A stretch of DNA of 64,000 bases from Panulirus ornatus (lineage: Eukaryota; Arthropoda; Malacostraca; Decapoda; Palinuridae). The DNA lies in assembly GCF_036320965.1 (NCBI RefSeq), contig NC_092270.1, forward strand, positions 22,732,940 through 22,796,939. Reading direction: 5' to 3'. Below, piece after piece: positions 22,131 through 35,049 of the stretch (positions are counted from its first letter, which is position 1; every line of letters begins with the position of its first letter). A program made the position numbers and the translations under genes. The notes below the pieces were generated by a model that was not told the origin of the DNA, did not search any database, and saw nothing but the letters and a program-made list of their open reading frames with translations.

Positions 22131-23068
22131 GCCGCTGTCTCCCGCGTTTGCGAGGTAGCGCAAGGAAACAGACGAAAGAAATGGCCCAACCCACCCCCAT
22201 ACACATGTATATACATACACATCCACACACGCAAATATACATACCTACACAGCTTTCCATGGTTTACCCCAGACGCTTCACATGCCCTGATTCAATCCAC
22301 TGACAGCACGTCAACCCCAGTACACCACATCGATCCAATTCACTCTATTCCTTGCCCTTCTTTCACCCTCCTGCATGTTCAGGCCCCGATCACACAAAAT
22401 CTTTTTCACTCCATCTTTCCACCTCCAATTTGGTCTCCCACGTCTCCTCGTTCCCTCCACCTCCGACACATATATCCTCTTGGTCAATCTTTCCTCACTC
22501 ATTCTCTCCATGTGCCCAAACCATTTCAAACCGCCCTCTTCTGCTCTCTCAACCACGCTCTTTTTATTTCCACACATCTCTCTTACCCTTACGTTACTTA
22601 CTCGATCAAACCACCTCACACCACACATTGTCCTCAAACATCTCATTTCCAGCACATCCACCCTCCTGCGCACAACTCTATCCATAGCCCACGCCTCGCA
22701 ACCATACAACATTGTTGGAACCACTATTCCTTCAAACATACCCATCTTTGCTTTCCAAGATAATGTTCTCGACTTCCACACATTCTTCAAGGCTCCCAGG
22801 ATTTTCGCCCCCTCCCCCACCCTATGATCCACTTCCGCTTCCATGGTTCCATCCGCTGCCAGATCCACTCCCAGATATCTAAAAGACTTCACTTCCTCCA
22901 GTTTTTCTCCATTCAAACTTACCTCCCAATTGACTTGACCCTCAACCCTACTGTACCTAATAACCTTGCTCTTATTCACATTTACTCTTAACTTTCTTCT
23001 TTCACACACTTTACCAAACTCAGTCACCAGCCTCTGCAGTTTCTCACATGAATCAGCCACCAGCGCTG
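22104..23068 (-). mobile_element. LINE-1f copy N, 5'-truncated, with target-site duplication
   Basis: Minus-strand LINE: poly(T) 22104-22130, hairpin tail 22131-22165, short 3' UTR, and an ORF from the stop side at 22311 up to its truncation just after the FADD box (TALVADSCEKLQ). Confidence 0.9.
22311..23068 (-). pseudogene. LINE-1f RT C-terminal half (copy N)
   Basis: An open frame continues to 23474, but only the part below 23069 is LINE-1f copy N. It runs from TALVADSCEKLQRLVTEFGK to the end NWIDVVYWG with no internal stop, and includes GMFEGIVVPTMLYGCEAW, LKWFGHMERM and RRRGRPNWRWKDGV. Motifs A and B are absent through truncation. Confidence 0.8.
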
Positions 23069-23475
23069 TAAGAAAGATGTGTGTTAGTAAAAAGAGAAAG
23101 TGTGTGGTTGGGAGAGCTGAAGAGATTATGCTGAGATGGTTTGGGAATATGGAGAGAATGAGTAAGGAAAGGTTAACAAGGAGGATATGTGTCAGAAGTT
23201 GAGACCAAGTTGGGGACAGAGGGTTGGAGTGGAAAAGACTTCGAATGATCGTTATCTGAACATGCAGGAAGGTGAAGTGTGTGTACATGATAGAATGAAT
23301 TAAAAAGATGTTTTTTAAAGAGGTTGACATGATGTCAGTGGCAAAATGAGGGCATTTAAACTGGTAGAGCGAAACCATGGAAAGGTGTGTGCGGTCTGGT
23401 TTTGGTGCATTGCACAGGACAGTTAGAAAATGGATGTGAGCAAATGTGACTTTCTTTGTTCCTAGTGCTTTCATG
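23069..23475 (+). mobile_element. Old LINE-1f relative O2, right part
   Basis: Starts with the second TAAGAAAGA. RWFGNMERMSKERLTRR-like text follows (23130-23190), then a decayed 3' UTR (GGTGCATTGCACAGGACAG) to about 23475. Confidence 0.65.
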
Positions 23476-24539
<1,064 letters not shown>

Positions 24540-24544
24540 TTTTT

Positions 24545-26140
<1,596 letters not shown>

Positions 26141-26158
26141 ATATATATATATATATAT

Positions 26159-26838
26159 GTTGGTTCCCAGGGAATATTGGTTCGCGGCAGGGGTGCGTGA
26201 TGTCTCCATGGCTGCTCGATTTGCCTACGGATGGGGTTGCTAGGTAGGTGAAAGCAAGAGTGCTGGAGAGAGGGGCAAGTATGCAGTCTGCTTTGGATGA
26301 GAGAGCCCGGGAAGTGAGTCAGCCGCTGCTGGTGGCTGATTCGGGCAAGAAACCGCAGAAGCCGACGACTGAGCCCAGCAAAGTGTGTGAAAGAAGAAAG
26401 CCGAGAGCAAATGTGAATAAGAGCAAGGTCACTAGGCACAGTGGGGCCGAGGAACAAGTCAACTGAGAGGCAGGTTTGAATAGAGAAAAACTGGAGGAAG
26501 CGAAGTGTTTTAGACATCTGGGAGCGAATCTAGCAGCGGACAGAACCACGGAAGCGGAAGTGAGTCACAGGGCGGGGGAGGGATCGAAGGCTCCGGGAGC
26601 GTCAAAGAATGTGTAGAAGGCGAGAACATCATCTCGGAAAGCAAAAATGGATATGTTTGAAGGAACAGCGGTTCCAACAATGCTACACGGCCGCGAAGCG
26701 CGATCCATGGACAGGGTCTTGCGGAGGAGGGTGGAAGTGCTGGAAACGAGATGCTCGAGGACAACACGCGGTGCGAGGTGGTTCGATCGAGCAAGTAATG
26801 AGAGGGTAAGAGATGTGTGGTAATAAAAAGAGCGTGGT

Positions 26839-26840
<2 letters not shown>
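26159..26840 (+). mobile_element. LINE-1f copy R, T-to-C hypermutated
   Basis: Plus-strand RT fragment from DWFPVN...MSPWLF to CGNKKSVV, flanked on both sides by (TA)n. It aligns to the long-UTR consensus almost without gaps except loss of about 15-18 bp at the FADD box. It carries a very strong excess of T-to-C changes: my hand count is about 60 T-to-C, about 16 G-to-A, about 7 A-to-G and essentially no C-to-T. Other copies here do not show this. Confidence 0.75.

Positions 26841-26906
<66 letters not shown>
26841..26906. repeat. (TA)n microsatellite
   Basis: About 66 bp of pure TA between copy R and copy S. Confidence 0.95.
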
Positions 26907-26910
<4 letters not shown>

Positions 26911-29900
26911 CATTATACTTAATTGCCATCTCCCGCGTCAGCTAGGTAGCCCAAGAAAACAGATGTGGAATGGCCCAACCCACCCACATACACATGTATA
27001 TACATAAATGCCCATACACGCACATATACATATACATTTCAAAGTATACATACATATACATACACAGACATATACATATATACACATGTACATATTCATA
27101 CTTGCTGCCTTCATTCATTCTCATCGCCACCCCGCCACACATCAAACAGCATCCCCTCTCCCCTCTCCCCCCTCCAGCATGATAGCGCCAGCAAAAAACA
27201 AAAAAGGCCACATTCGTTCACACTCAGTCTCTAGTTGTCATGTGTAATGCACTGAAACCACACCCCCCCCCCCCCTTACCACATCCAGGCCTCGCAGACG
27301 TTTCCATGGCTTACCCCAGACGCTTCACATGCCCTGGTTCACTCCACTGACAGCATGTCGACCCCAGTATATCAAGTCGTTCCAATTCACTGTATTCCTT
27401 GTACACCTTTCACCCTCCTGTATGTTCAGGCCCCGATCGCTCAAAATCTTTTTCACTCCATCCTTCCACCTCCAATTTGATTTCCCGCTTCTCCTTGTTC
27501 CCTCTACCTCTGACACATATATCCTCTTTGTCAATCTTACCTCACTCATTCTCCATATGTCCAAACCATTTCAACACACCGTCTTCTGCTCTCTCCACCA
27601 CACTCTTTTTATTACCACACATCACTCTTACCCTTTCATTACTTACTCGATCAAACCACCTCACACCACATGCTGTCCTCAAACATTTCATTTCCAACAC
27701 ATCCACCCTCTTTCGCACAACCCTATCTATAGCCCATGCCTCGCAACCGTATAACATCGTTGGAACCTGTGTTCCTTCAAACATGCCCATTTTTGCTCTG
27801 AGATAATGTTCTCTCCTTCCACACATTCTTCAACGCTCCCAGAACCTTTGCCCTTTCCCCCCACTTTATGACTCACTCCCAGATGTCTAAGACACTTCAC
27901 TTCCTCTGATTTTTCTCTATTCAGAGTTACATCCCAACTAACTTGTTCTTCAACTCTATTGAACCTAATAACCTTGCTCTTATTCGCATTTGCTCTCAAC
28001 TTTCTCCTTTCACACACTTTTCCAAACTTAGTTACCAACTTCTGCAGTTTCTCACTCTAACCAACCACCGGTGTGGTATCATCGGCGAACAACAATTGAC
28101 TCACTTCCCAGGCCCTCTCATCCCGAACAGACTGCGTACTTGTCCCTCTCTCCAAAACTCATGCAATCACTTTCCTAACCACCTCATCCATAAAGAAATT
28201 AAACAACCATGGTGACATCACACACCTTTGCCGCAGACCAACCTTTACAGGGAACCAATCACTTTCCTTTTTTCCTACTCGTATATATGCCTTACACCCT
28301 TGATAAGAGCTTCAAAGTGCTTCTAGCGCTTACCTCCCACACAATATATTCTTAAGACCTTCCACAAAACATCTCTATCAGCTTTATACTTTCTCCAGAT
28401 TCGTAACTGCCACATACAGATCTATCTGTTTTTTCTAATTCTTTTTAATGCATTCATCAAAGTAAACACCTGATCCACACATATTCTTAAGACCTTCCAC
28501 AAAACATCTCTATCAACTTTATACTTTCTCCAGATTCGTAACTGCCACATACGAATCTATCTGTTTTTTATTTTTTTTTCATGCATTCTTCAAAGTAAAC
28601 ACCTCATCCACACATCCTCTACCACTTCTGAAACCACACTGCTCCTCCCCAACCTGATGCTCTGTACATGCTTTCACTCGCACAATCAATACCATCCTAT
28701 ACAATTTTCCAGATATACTCAACAAACTTATGCCTCTGTAATTTGAACACTCATCTTTATTCCCTTTGCCTTTGTACATTGGCGCTATACATGCATTGCG
28801 CCAATCCTCAGGTACTTCATGATCCATACATACAATAAATATCCTTACCAACCAATCAACAACACGGTCACCCCTTTCTTAAAACATTCATCTTCAATAA
28901 CATTCACTCCCACTGCCTTGCCGGATTTCATCTTCCGCAAGGCTTTCACCACTTTTCATCAAAATACTCATCTTGAGTCTCTAACTTCGCATATCACTCC
29001 AACCAAAACACCCTACATCTGCCACTCTATCATGAAACAATTCAACAAACCTTCAAAATACTCACTCCATCTCCTCCTCACTCCTTCACTATTTGTCACT
29101 TACCCCTTCACCGATGTTCCCATTCGTTCTCGTCTTCAGCACTTTATTTGTCTCTTTCGAAAACATATTCTTATTCTCTATAAAGTTGAATTATACTCTC
29201 TCACCCCCAACTCTCATCTGCCCCCTTTTTCAACCCTTGAACCTTCCTCTTGACCTGCCGCATTCTCTTGAACATCTCCCAGTCATTTACACTCCTTCCT
29301 TTTAAATACCGTCCAAACGCCTCTTTTCTCTTTCACTAACAACCTCTTCATCTTAACACTAACTACCCTTATTGATCTGCTCACCTCCTAGCTTTCTCAC
29401 ACCACATGCATCTCTTGCACATGCCATCACTGCTTCCCTAAATACATCCCATTCCACACCTACTCCCCTCACTTCATTTGCTCTCACCTTTTGCCATTCT
29501 CTCCCAGTATTTCTTCATGCAAGTGTCTTTTCCAAGGTAACTGTCTTCCTCCCTACATTCTTAACTCTATTTGAAAACCTCTACAAATTTTCACCTTTTC
29601 CTCCACAAGACATCCCACCAGCTGGCCTCACAAAACATCCCACCAGCTGGCCTTCTCAGCAAATTTCCATCCAAAAGTCTTTTACCCGGCTATCAATTAA
29701 TACGTTATCCAATAATGCCCTGTGGGCACCTGTCCCACCCACATACGTATACTTGTGTATAGCTCTTTTTAAATCAGGTATTCCCAATAACCCGTGCTTT
29801 TTCAGCACAACTCCACAAGCTGTTCACCATTTCCATTCATAACATTGAATACCCCATGTACACCAATTATACCCTCAACTACCACATTAACTCACCTTCA

Positions 29901-29990
29901 CATTCAAATCACCCATAACTAATACCCGGTCTCTTGCACCAAAACTGCTGACACACTCACTCAGCTGCTCACAAAACCACTATCATTATC
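26907..29990 (-). mobile_element. LINE-1f relative S, near full length
   Basis: Minus-strand old copy of about 3.1 kb: hairpin tail (26925-26955), long 3' UTR to about 27350, C-terminal RT (27325-27826), FADD region near 28075 (ATCATCGGCGAACAACAATTG), motif A region near 28370-28410, RT N-terminus 28580-28950, linker 29000-29560, and endonuclease 29560-29990 (decayed). Stops and frameshifts occur throughout. Confidence 0.8.
28347..28613 (-). repeat. Tandem duplication (135 bp) within LINE S
   Basis: A block beginning TATTCTTAAGACCTTCCAC at 28347 recurs at 28482. It doubles the region that encodes the motif A surroundings, so the RT of this copy could not work. Confidence 0.8.
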
Positions 29991-30289
29991 TTTCTAATGA
30001 TAGCCACAACGAAAATGAAACACGGTAAGATGAGAGCGCTTTTGTGATATTCACTTCTTCAGGTATACTTTAAGAATATATTCCGGTGCATCATATGACT
30101 CAGTTTCGAGACATTTACATGTTCCTAGATATAAAACTTAACGTTTGGTATAGTTATTGTTCTTTATTTCTATAAATTCTATAAATCAGTAAGGAGTCCC
30201 ACCTCGAAGTCAAAATATTGTGGAGCTATCATCTCCAATTTGCGCACCATCCAGCGCTACGTTCCTCAGTTTCGATAATACTTTAATCC

Positions 30290-30574
30290 TTGGTAGAGGA
30301 ACGAGATCCTGGTGGTGTCAATAAGTACCCCTGTACATATGATCGTGTCAGAACACCACACATCATCCCACATGACAACGAAGAAACCCAATTCGTTGCA
30401 TTAGCGAATATTATGTACATTACTCGAGCACAGCAGGCGGCCTACACTGACCCTGATAGATGCAGACCACTCTTATCATCATACCCCAAAGTAAATGACG
30501 GATCAAGCCGCCAATTTGAGATTCAAAATAGCAAATGCTTGCGAAGACCAGTGAACTGCTGGTTTCAGACATGA
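30290..30574 (+). other. Unrecognised open frame of 94 aa
   Basis: Encodes CTYDRVRTPHIIPHDNEETQ, IMYITRAQQAAYTDPDRC and so on, in a locally less AT-rich stretch. No family was recognised. It could be part of an unknown element inside the Penelope-like region or a chance frame. Confidence 0.2.
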
Positions 30575-30642
30575 AGACAGAAACACTGACGCTGCGGGTA
30601 GCATAATCAACAGAAGGGTATAGGTAACTGGATTTTTAAGGT

Positions 30643-30978
30643 CTACAGAGTGATCGTTATCATGACAGTGTTTAGACATCGCATTTTTGTGGTCATCTCT
30701 GCGTACTGCTTGACGGTGCCAATAACATCGACATAGTTGTCTACGGTCTGGCCAATGTATGTATCTTTATATGCCTTACATTTGACGACGTAAACACTCC
30801 TAGTTGATAAATGATTTATCCTATATTTTATCAAGGTCTTACTGATGGTGTTATTGTACTGGAAAGCAACATTACAAGCACTGTTTTTAGTACATAGATT
30901 AGCTAAGTTGAGAGAATAGGGCAACACTAAACATTTAGACCTACCCTCATTTGTCACATTTTTTGTTACTAAATGCAT
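30643..30978 (-). pseudogene. Penelope-like GIY-YIG endonuclease module, partial
   Basis: A 111-aa frame. Near residues 67-85 it reads SVYVVKCKAYKDTYIGQT, the VY-x-C-x8-YIGQT signature at the start of the GIY-YIG domain that Penelope-like retroelements carry behind their RT. The upstream residues (NTISKTLIK-RINHL) fit the usual Cys-poor linker. The later frame (EMTTKMRCLNTVM) looks shifted relative to the DDHKNAIAKH text seen in the second fragment at 54.1 kb, so this copy is frameshifted. Confidence 0.6.
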
Positions 30979-31254
30979 AAAATGTCTTCCTAGCTTTCCA
31001 GTAAGCTTTGTTCACAAGCCACTTGAGATAAAATAGCTGCCTAAAGATACGTCTCATATGACTACATTCTCCTACCAGGCCTATGGGATCTATATCGTGC
31101 ATTTAAAAAAAAAAAACATAGACATGATTACAGACGTTTTATAGAAGAATCATATACTGAAAAATAATGAATATAGTTCTCAGAGTTGGAAGGCTTTCTG
31201 TAGATCCTAAAGGACAAATGATCAGATTCTCTAGTTATCAACACATCAAGAAAA

Positions 31255-31960
31255 GGTAGTTTGCCTCCTTTTTCAACCCCTGCACCTTCCTCTTGACCTC
31301 CTTCCGCCTAATCTTGTACATCTCCCAATCATTTGGACGCCTTCCCTGTAAGTACCGCCCAAATACCACTCACTCATTTTTTTCACTAGGAACTTTGCTT
31401 CATCCCACCATTCAGTACTTTTTCTTTTTTACCTCAGACATCTCACTAGCTGTCCCTCAGCACATCAACATCCAAAAGTCTCTCTTCTATGCTCGTATCA
31501 ATTAGTATGTATTCCAGTACTGCCAGCTGACCATCTTTTCTACTTACTTACGTACACTTGTTTATGGTCATCTTTTTGAACCAGGTAATTCCAATCATCG
31601 GCCCTTTTTCAACACACAACTCCACAAGTTGTTCGCCATTTACATTTTCACTATTTCCATGCACATTACTGAACGCCCAATGCCTTCCAGGTATACCCTC
31701 GACTGTCACATTACTCTCCTTCGCATTTAATCGAAAAGACATGCTTCTCAAGATTTTCCTTTTTGTGGTCCGGCTCATAAGCACTGATAATTATAATCTC
31801 CCGCAATCTACTTTCATTTTTACCCACATAAATCTGGAGCTCATTTCCTTACACTCACACACTCCCACAATTCCTGCTTCATCAGTAGTGCTACCCCTTC
31901 CTTAGCTTTTTCCCTCACACCAACCCCTAAGACATTCCCAAACTATTCTTTCACTTTTTG
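31255..31960 (-). mobile_element. LINE-1f relative T, linker and endonuclease
   Basis: Minus-strand relic: linker text (31260-31420), then endonuclease in 31548-31784 (FRLNAKESNVTVEGIPG, NGEQLVELCVEKG) and more N-terminal endonuclease text to about 31950. No RT remains. Confidence 0.65.
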
Positions 31961-31964
31961 AGAT

Positions 31965-32135
31965 AAACCATGGAAAAGTCTGGAGTTGTTGGATGTTGAT
32001 GGGAGCTGTGGTTTTGATGCATTAAACATGACAACTAGAGAATAGATGTAAGCGAATGAGGCCTTTACGTTTATTCCTGACGCCACCTTGCTAACTCAGG
32101 TTATGGCGATCAAGTATAAGAGAAACGAAAAAGAA
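31965..32135 (+). mobile_element. SINE2-like element
   Basis: GATAAACCATGGAAAAGTCTGG, then GGGAGCTGTGGTT and GCATTAAACATGACAACTAG, then directly CGCCACCTTGCTAACTCAGG-TATGGCGATCAAGTATAAG. This is a short element combining LINE 3' UTR text with the shared tail hairpin. Confidence 0.55.
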
Positions 32136-32430
32136 TATGTTCACAAAGTTCAATTACTTTACGTTTGTACCGTGAACATTGGTGACAAACGATTACCTCA
32201 ATGAACAATGTTGTCAATCTGTACATTTTTTATCATTTCTATGCTGTATAGGACTGGACACTCGCTTGTACTGAATTTTATATTCGAATTAGTTACGTGG
32301 ATCGCCTATTTCAAAAAGTATATGAAGTAGTACTTTAGCACTACAAGAGAATTTGCAAGATTAACTTAATCAGACAGGGCGTTAAACGTTTTAAAAAATT
32401 ATTGTCTAGTTACATTTCTTGGTGGGGTTT
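32136..32430. other. AT-rich spacer, no feature recognised
   Basis: No repeat or coding signal was recognised. Confidence 0.4.
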
Positions 32431-32710
32431 GGTGTGGGTTGTCATGACTTGAGGCGAGACGCTACTTTTGAGGCGCGCGCCACAGCTCGCTAGTCAAATG
32501 ACGTTCAAACTAAGTCATCTATCCTTATCTGAAATATCGTTTGAGTAAACAGAGTGAAGTTATCCCTTTAACAATTTTGAAACTATATGAAAATTAACCT
32601 GGAGGTATTCCAGATTTAGAGATACATAATTTTTATCTATAATACAGTAAGTTTTCCATTGTCTGTTTTCATCGAGCGGGCGGAAAGGGACGCCATTTGC
32701 ACCGTTCAAC
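32431..32710 (+). promoter_or_regulatory. CpG-rich promoter-like island and 5' UTR of the RRM gene
   Basis: The sequence changes from AT-rich to CpG-rich (GAGGCGCGCGCCACAG, CATCGAGCGGGCGG, GGGACGCC). It has a TGACGT half-site in CAAATGACGTTC near 32495 and a GCCATTT box just before the proposed start codon. No TATA box stands out. This would be the promoter of the gene whose main exon is at 49687. It is an inference from composition and position. Confidence 0.45.
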
Positions 32711-32733
32711 ATGGAACACAGTTCGAGTGAAGA
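32711..32733 (+). CDS. Proposed first coding exon of the RRM/RGG protein gene
   Basis: ATG GAA CAC AGT TCG AGT GAA GA, followed at 32734 by the donor GTAAGAA. The start context is strong (A at -3, G at +4: TTCAACATGG). The exon leaves two bases of a codon. The main exon at 49687 begins with one base before an in-frame AAG, so the join gives MEHSSSED-KSLNTRVFLE, which places the RRM where an N-terminal RRM usually starts. The CpG-rich setting supports a gene 5' end. A short exon can match by chance, so the link needs transcript evidence. Confidence 0.5.
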
Positions 32734-32997
32734 GTAAGAATTTAAATTAAGTGTTATGCATGACAATATAACGGTAGTTATAGTGTGTGTTGTCTTATCA
32801 AGTAGTGACCGTAGATTTGGTGTGTTATTATTGCTATGGTAAGGAAAGATATGATGGCAAGACGAGTTATGGTAATGGCTTGGGTCAGCCGGGCATGGTG
32901 GTCCCGCGCGCACTTTGATATGTACACAGTATATCTCAACTGGCATTTGTTATTTTCATTTATGTAGTAGGGCAGATTTCCCTCTATCTCTCATAGT

Positions 32998-34269
32998 TTG
33001 TATAGTTATGATCCGTTGGTGAGAAACAGCAGGAGTTTTAGCAAAGTTTCGCGGGAGTTGAAAAGAGCGCGTGGCAGTCAGGTGGCCCAGCTCCTCCTCC
33101 CAGGTTCTCGCATACAATTGATTGAAAACTTAATGGAATCGCTCAGAACTTCAAGTGATTTCAAGTTTGCAACGCCTTAATAGATAATTGCCCATAGTAA
33201 ACGGGGCTAAAAATTGTCCGTTTCAATCATATTTTTTAAGATTTTTTTTTTAGGAATTGTTGCAAGTCGGTGTGTGTCTCCTCGGCTGCTGCAAGTATTT
33301 CAGACGGGTCAGCAACGTAACATTTATCTGGACTCCCATTTGTATTTTGGTTATTGGAAATATGATCTAGAACTAACAACCTTATGTTGGTTGTGATTTT
33401 AGATTTTGATAATTTAATGAAATAATTGAATATTAGTATGTAATCTTGATTGTACCTGTAGGTAATATTGCTCTTAGAATTATATGTGTAACTTGATTGT
33501 AATATGGATAATGAAAGCTTTTCATTACCTTTGTTGTGTGCTGTAAAGTGTGCAGATTCCATATAACAGAAAATGCAAGTTCTCACTTTTTTCTCAGTAA
33601 AATCTCTATTGTATGGTTAATTCTGACCCAAAATGTCTCACATTCAGAGTTTTATCAACTTAATTTAGTTAACGTGTACCAAGATGATTGTAGTAGATTG
33701 ATGGGAATTGGTGCACAAGGAACTTCTGAATTTTGTAAAGTTAATTTCACAATTTTAGCATAAAATAGAACTGGGTAAGAGTGCATTGTCTTCAGTAATC
33801 CATAATGCCTGAACTCGCATTAAATGTTTACTGTAAAAAGCAATAGAATAGAAGGATTTGGAAAAGCTAACATTTGATATACAACATTGTTAGTGAGCAT
33901 TAAAGAGACTGATTTTTGGAGCTTTGTAAGATCTAGAAATAGAATTGAGTTTGGAGATTTTGGAAGATGGATGTTTCCATCACCCAGGGGGAATCACAGA
34001 ATTTGTGTAGAGATTCTCTTGTGGTAAGCGCTACTATATTGTTTTTGTATTTTTGTAGTTTGCTGAATGTTGAAATGAATTATACAAGCTATCAATTTTG
34101 TCATTTAACTATAATGATGATAAACTAGCAGATGTGGATAAAGTAAGATAACTCTGATAGTACTGCAACAGATTTTGTATTTAAACTATATACACATCTT
34201 TAAACAATAGAAATGTGGAACGAGGGTGTTTGTATTCGAGGAATCAGTTGTAGGGGGGTTGGTTTGTGC
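32998..34269. other. Intronic sequence, no repeat recognised
   Basis: The first ~180 bp are still CpG-bearing (TTTCGCGGGAGTTG, GAGCGCGTGGC) and could hold regulatory sites or an alternative non-coding exon. The rest is AT-rich without recognised features. Confidence 0.35.
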
Positions 34270-34805
34270 TAATATAAATAGTAGTTGGCAGGCAGCCAAT
34301 GACCAGGGGTTATATGTTACCATTACTATCTGTCTGAATATTTGGGGGGTTAGTGACATCTGCTTTGTGAGCCAGCATTTCATTAGTTGTCAAGTTGCAC
34401 AGCTCTAACCTAGGTAACTGTTTTTTTCTTTCTGCCTCCCTAACATGTGGACTACTGGCATTCTATCCACAAACTTGTCTCTTCTTGTCGTTGTAACACT
34501 TGACAACACAACTCACGCAGCTCATTCTTCATGCCTCAAGATTTCCTGCAAAGAGCACTGTGTACTTGCCCTGCCTCTTAGCAAAATGGTACAAGCATTA
34601 GATAGAAGTAGTCATTAGGAACATTAGGAGGAATCTTCTGCAAACACTGCACTAGACTTGCCTGTTGCCTGTGGCTTGTATAGGTTGAGGTACTAAAGGC
34701 TAAGAAGCAACACTAGAGTTCTTTCGTTATGGACACTTTGTTGCTGTGGCCACCCTTTTGAGGGAGTTCCAGGAGGAAAAGGTGTCACAGATATAGATAG
34801 ATAAA
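34270..34805 (+). repeat. Unclassified dispersed repeat U1, copy 2
   Basis: Same order of blocks as 3215-3845: CCTAGGTAACTG, CTAACATGTGGAC, CACTTGACAACACAACTCA, AGCAAAATGGTAC, CAAACACTGC and GTGGCCACCC, ending ATATAGATAGA. It lacks the internal minisatellite expansion. Confidence 0.65.
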
Positions 34806-35049
34806 TAGAATTAAGTGCTACATTACAAGATATGTCAACACAAGACAGTGTACAGCTTACCATGAGATTATGTAGTGTGCACTTTCCTAGTTATATGCAC
34901 TTGCCATAAGGCATATTAATTCCTCTTGGATAAGGTAAGACCTATATACTGTTTCTTGGTGGTTATATAGTTGAATGTGTAACTGGTAAAAATAAAAGAA
35001 GCCATTATACGGGATAAGATTATAAATCATTTCAAGCCACTTTATAAGA

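Larger units (their letters stand above)
30014..31110 (-). mobile_element. Penelope-like element fragment
   Basis: Minus strand. A GIY-YIG-type module (30643-30978) is flanked at the expected 3' side (30014-30055) by text resembling the foldback repeat of 52294-52616 (AAAATGAAACACGGTAAG, TTCACTTCTTCAGG). The part between (30060-30640) is unrecognised. No RT domain was found. Confidence 0.45.

Noticed and set aside
32998..33180. 60-aa plus-strand frame in the CpG-rich region
   Set aside because: No domain, and no start or splice signal ties it to the gene. It is probably a chance frame in intron 1.
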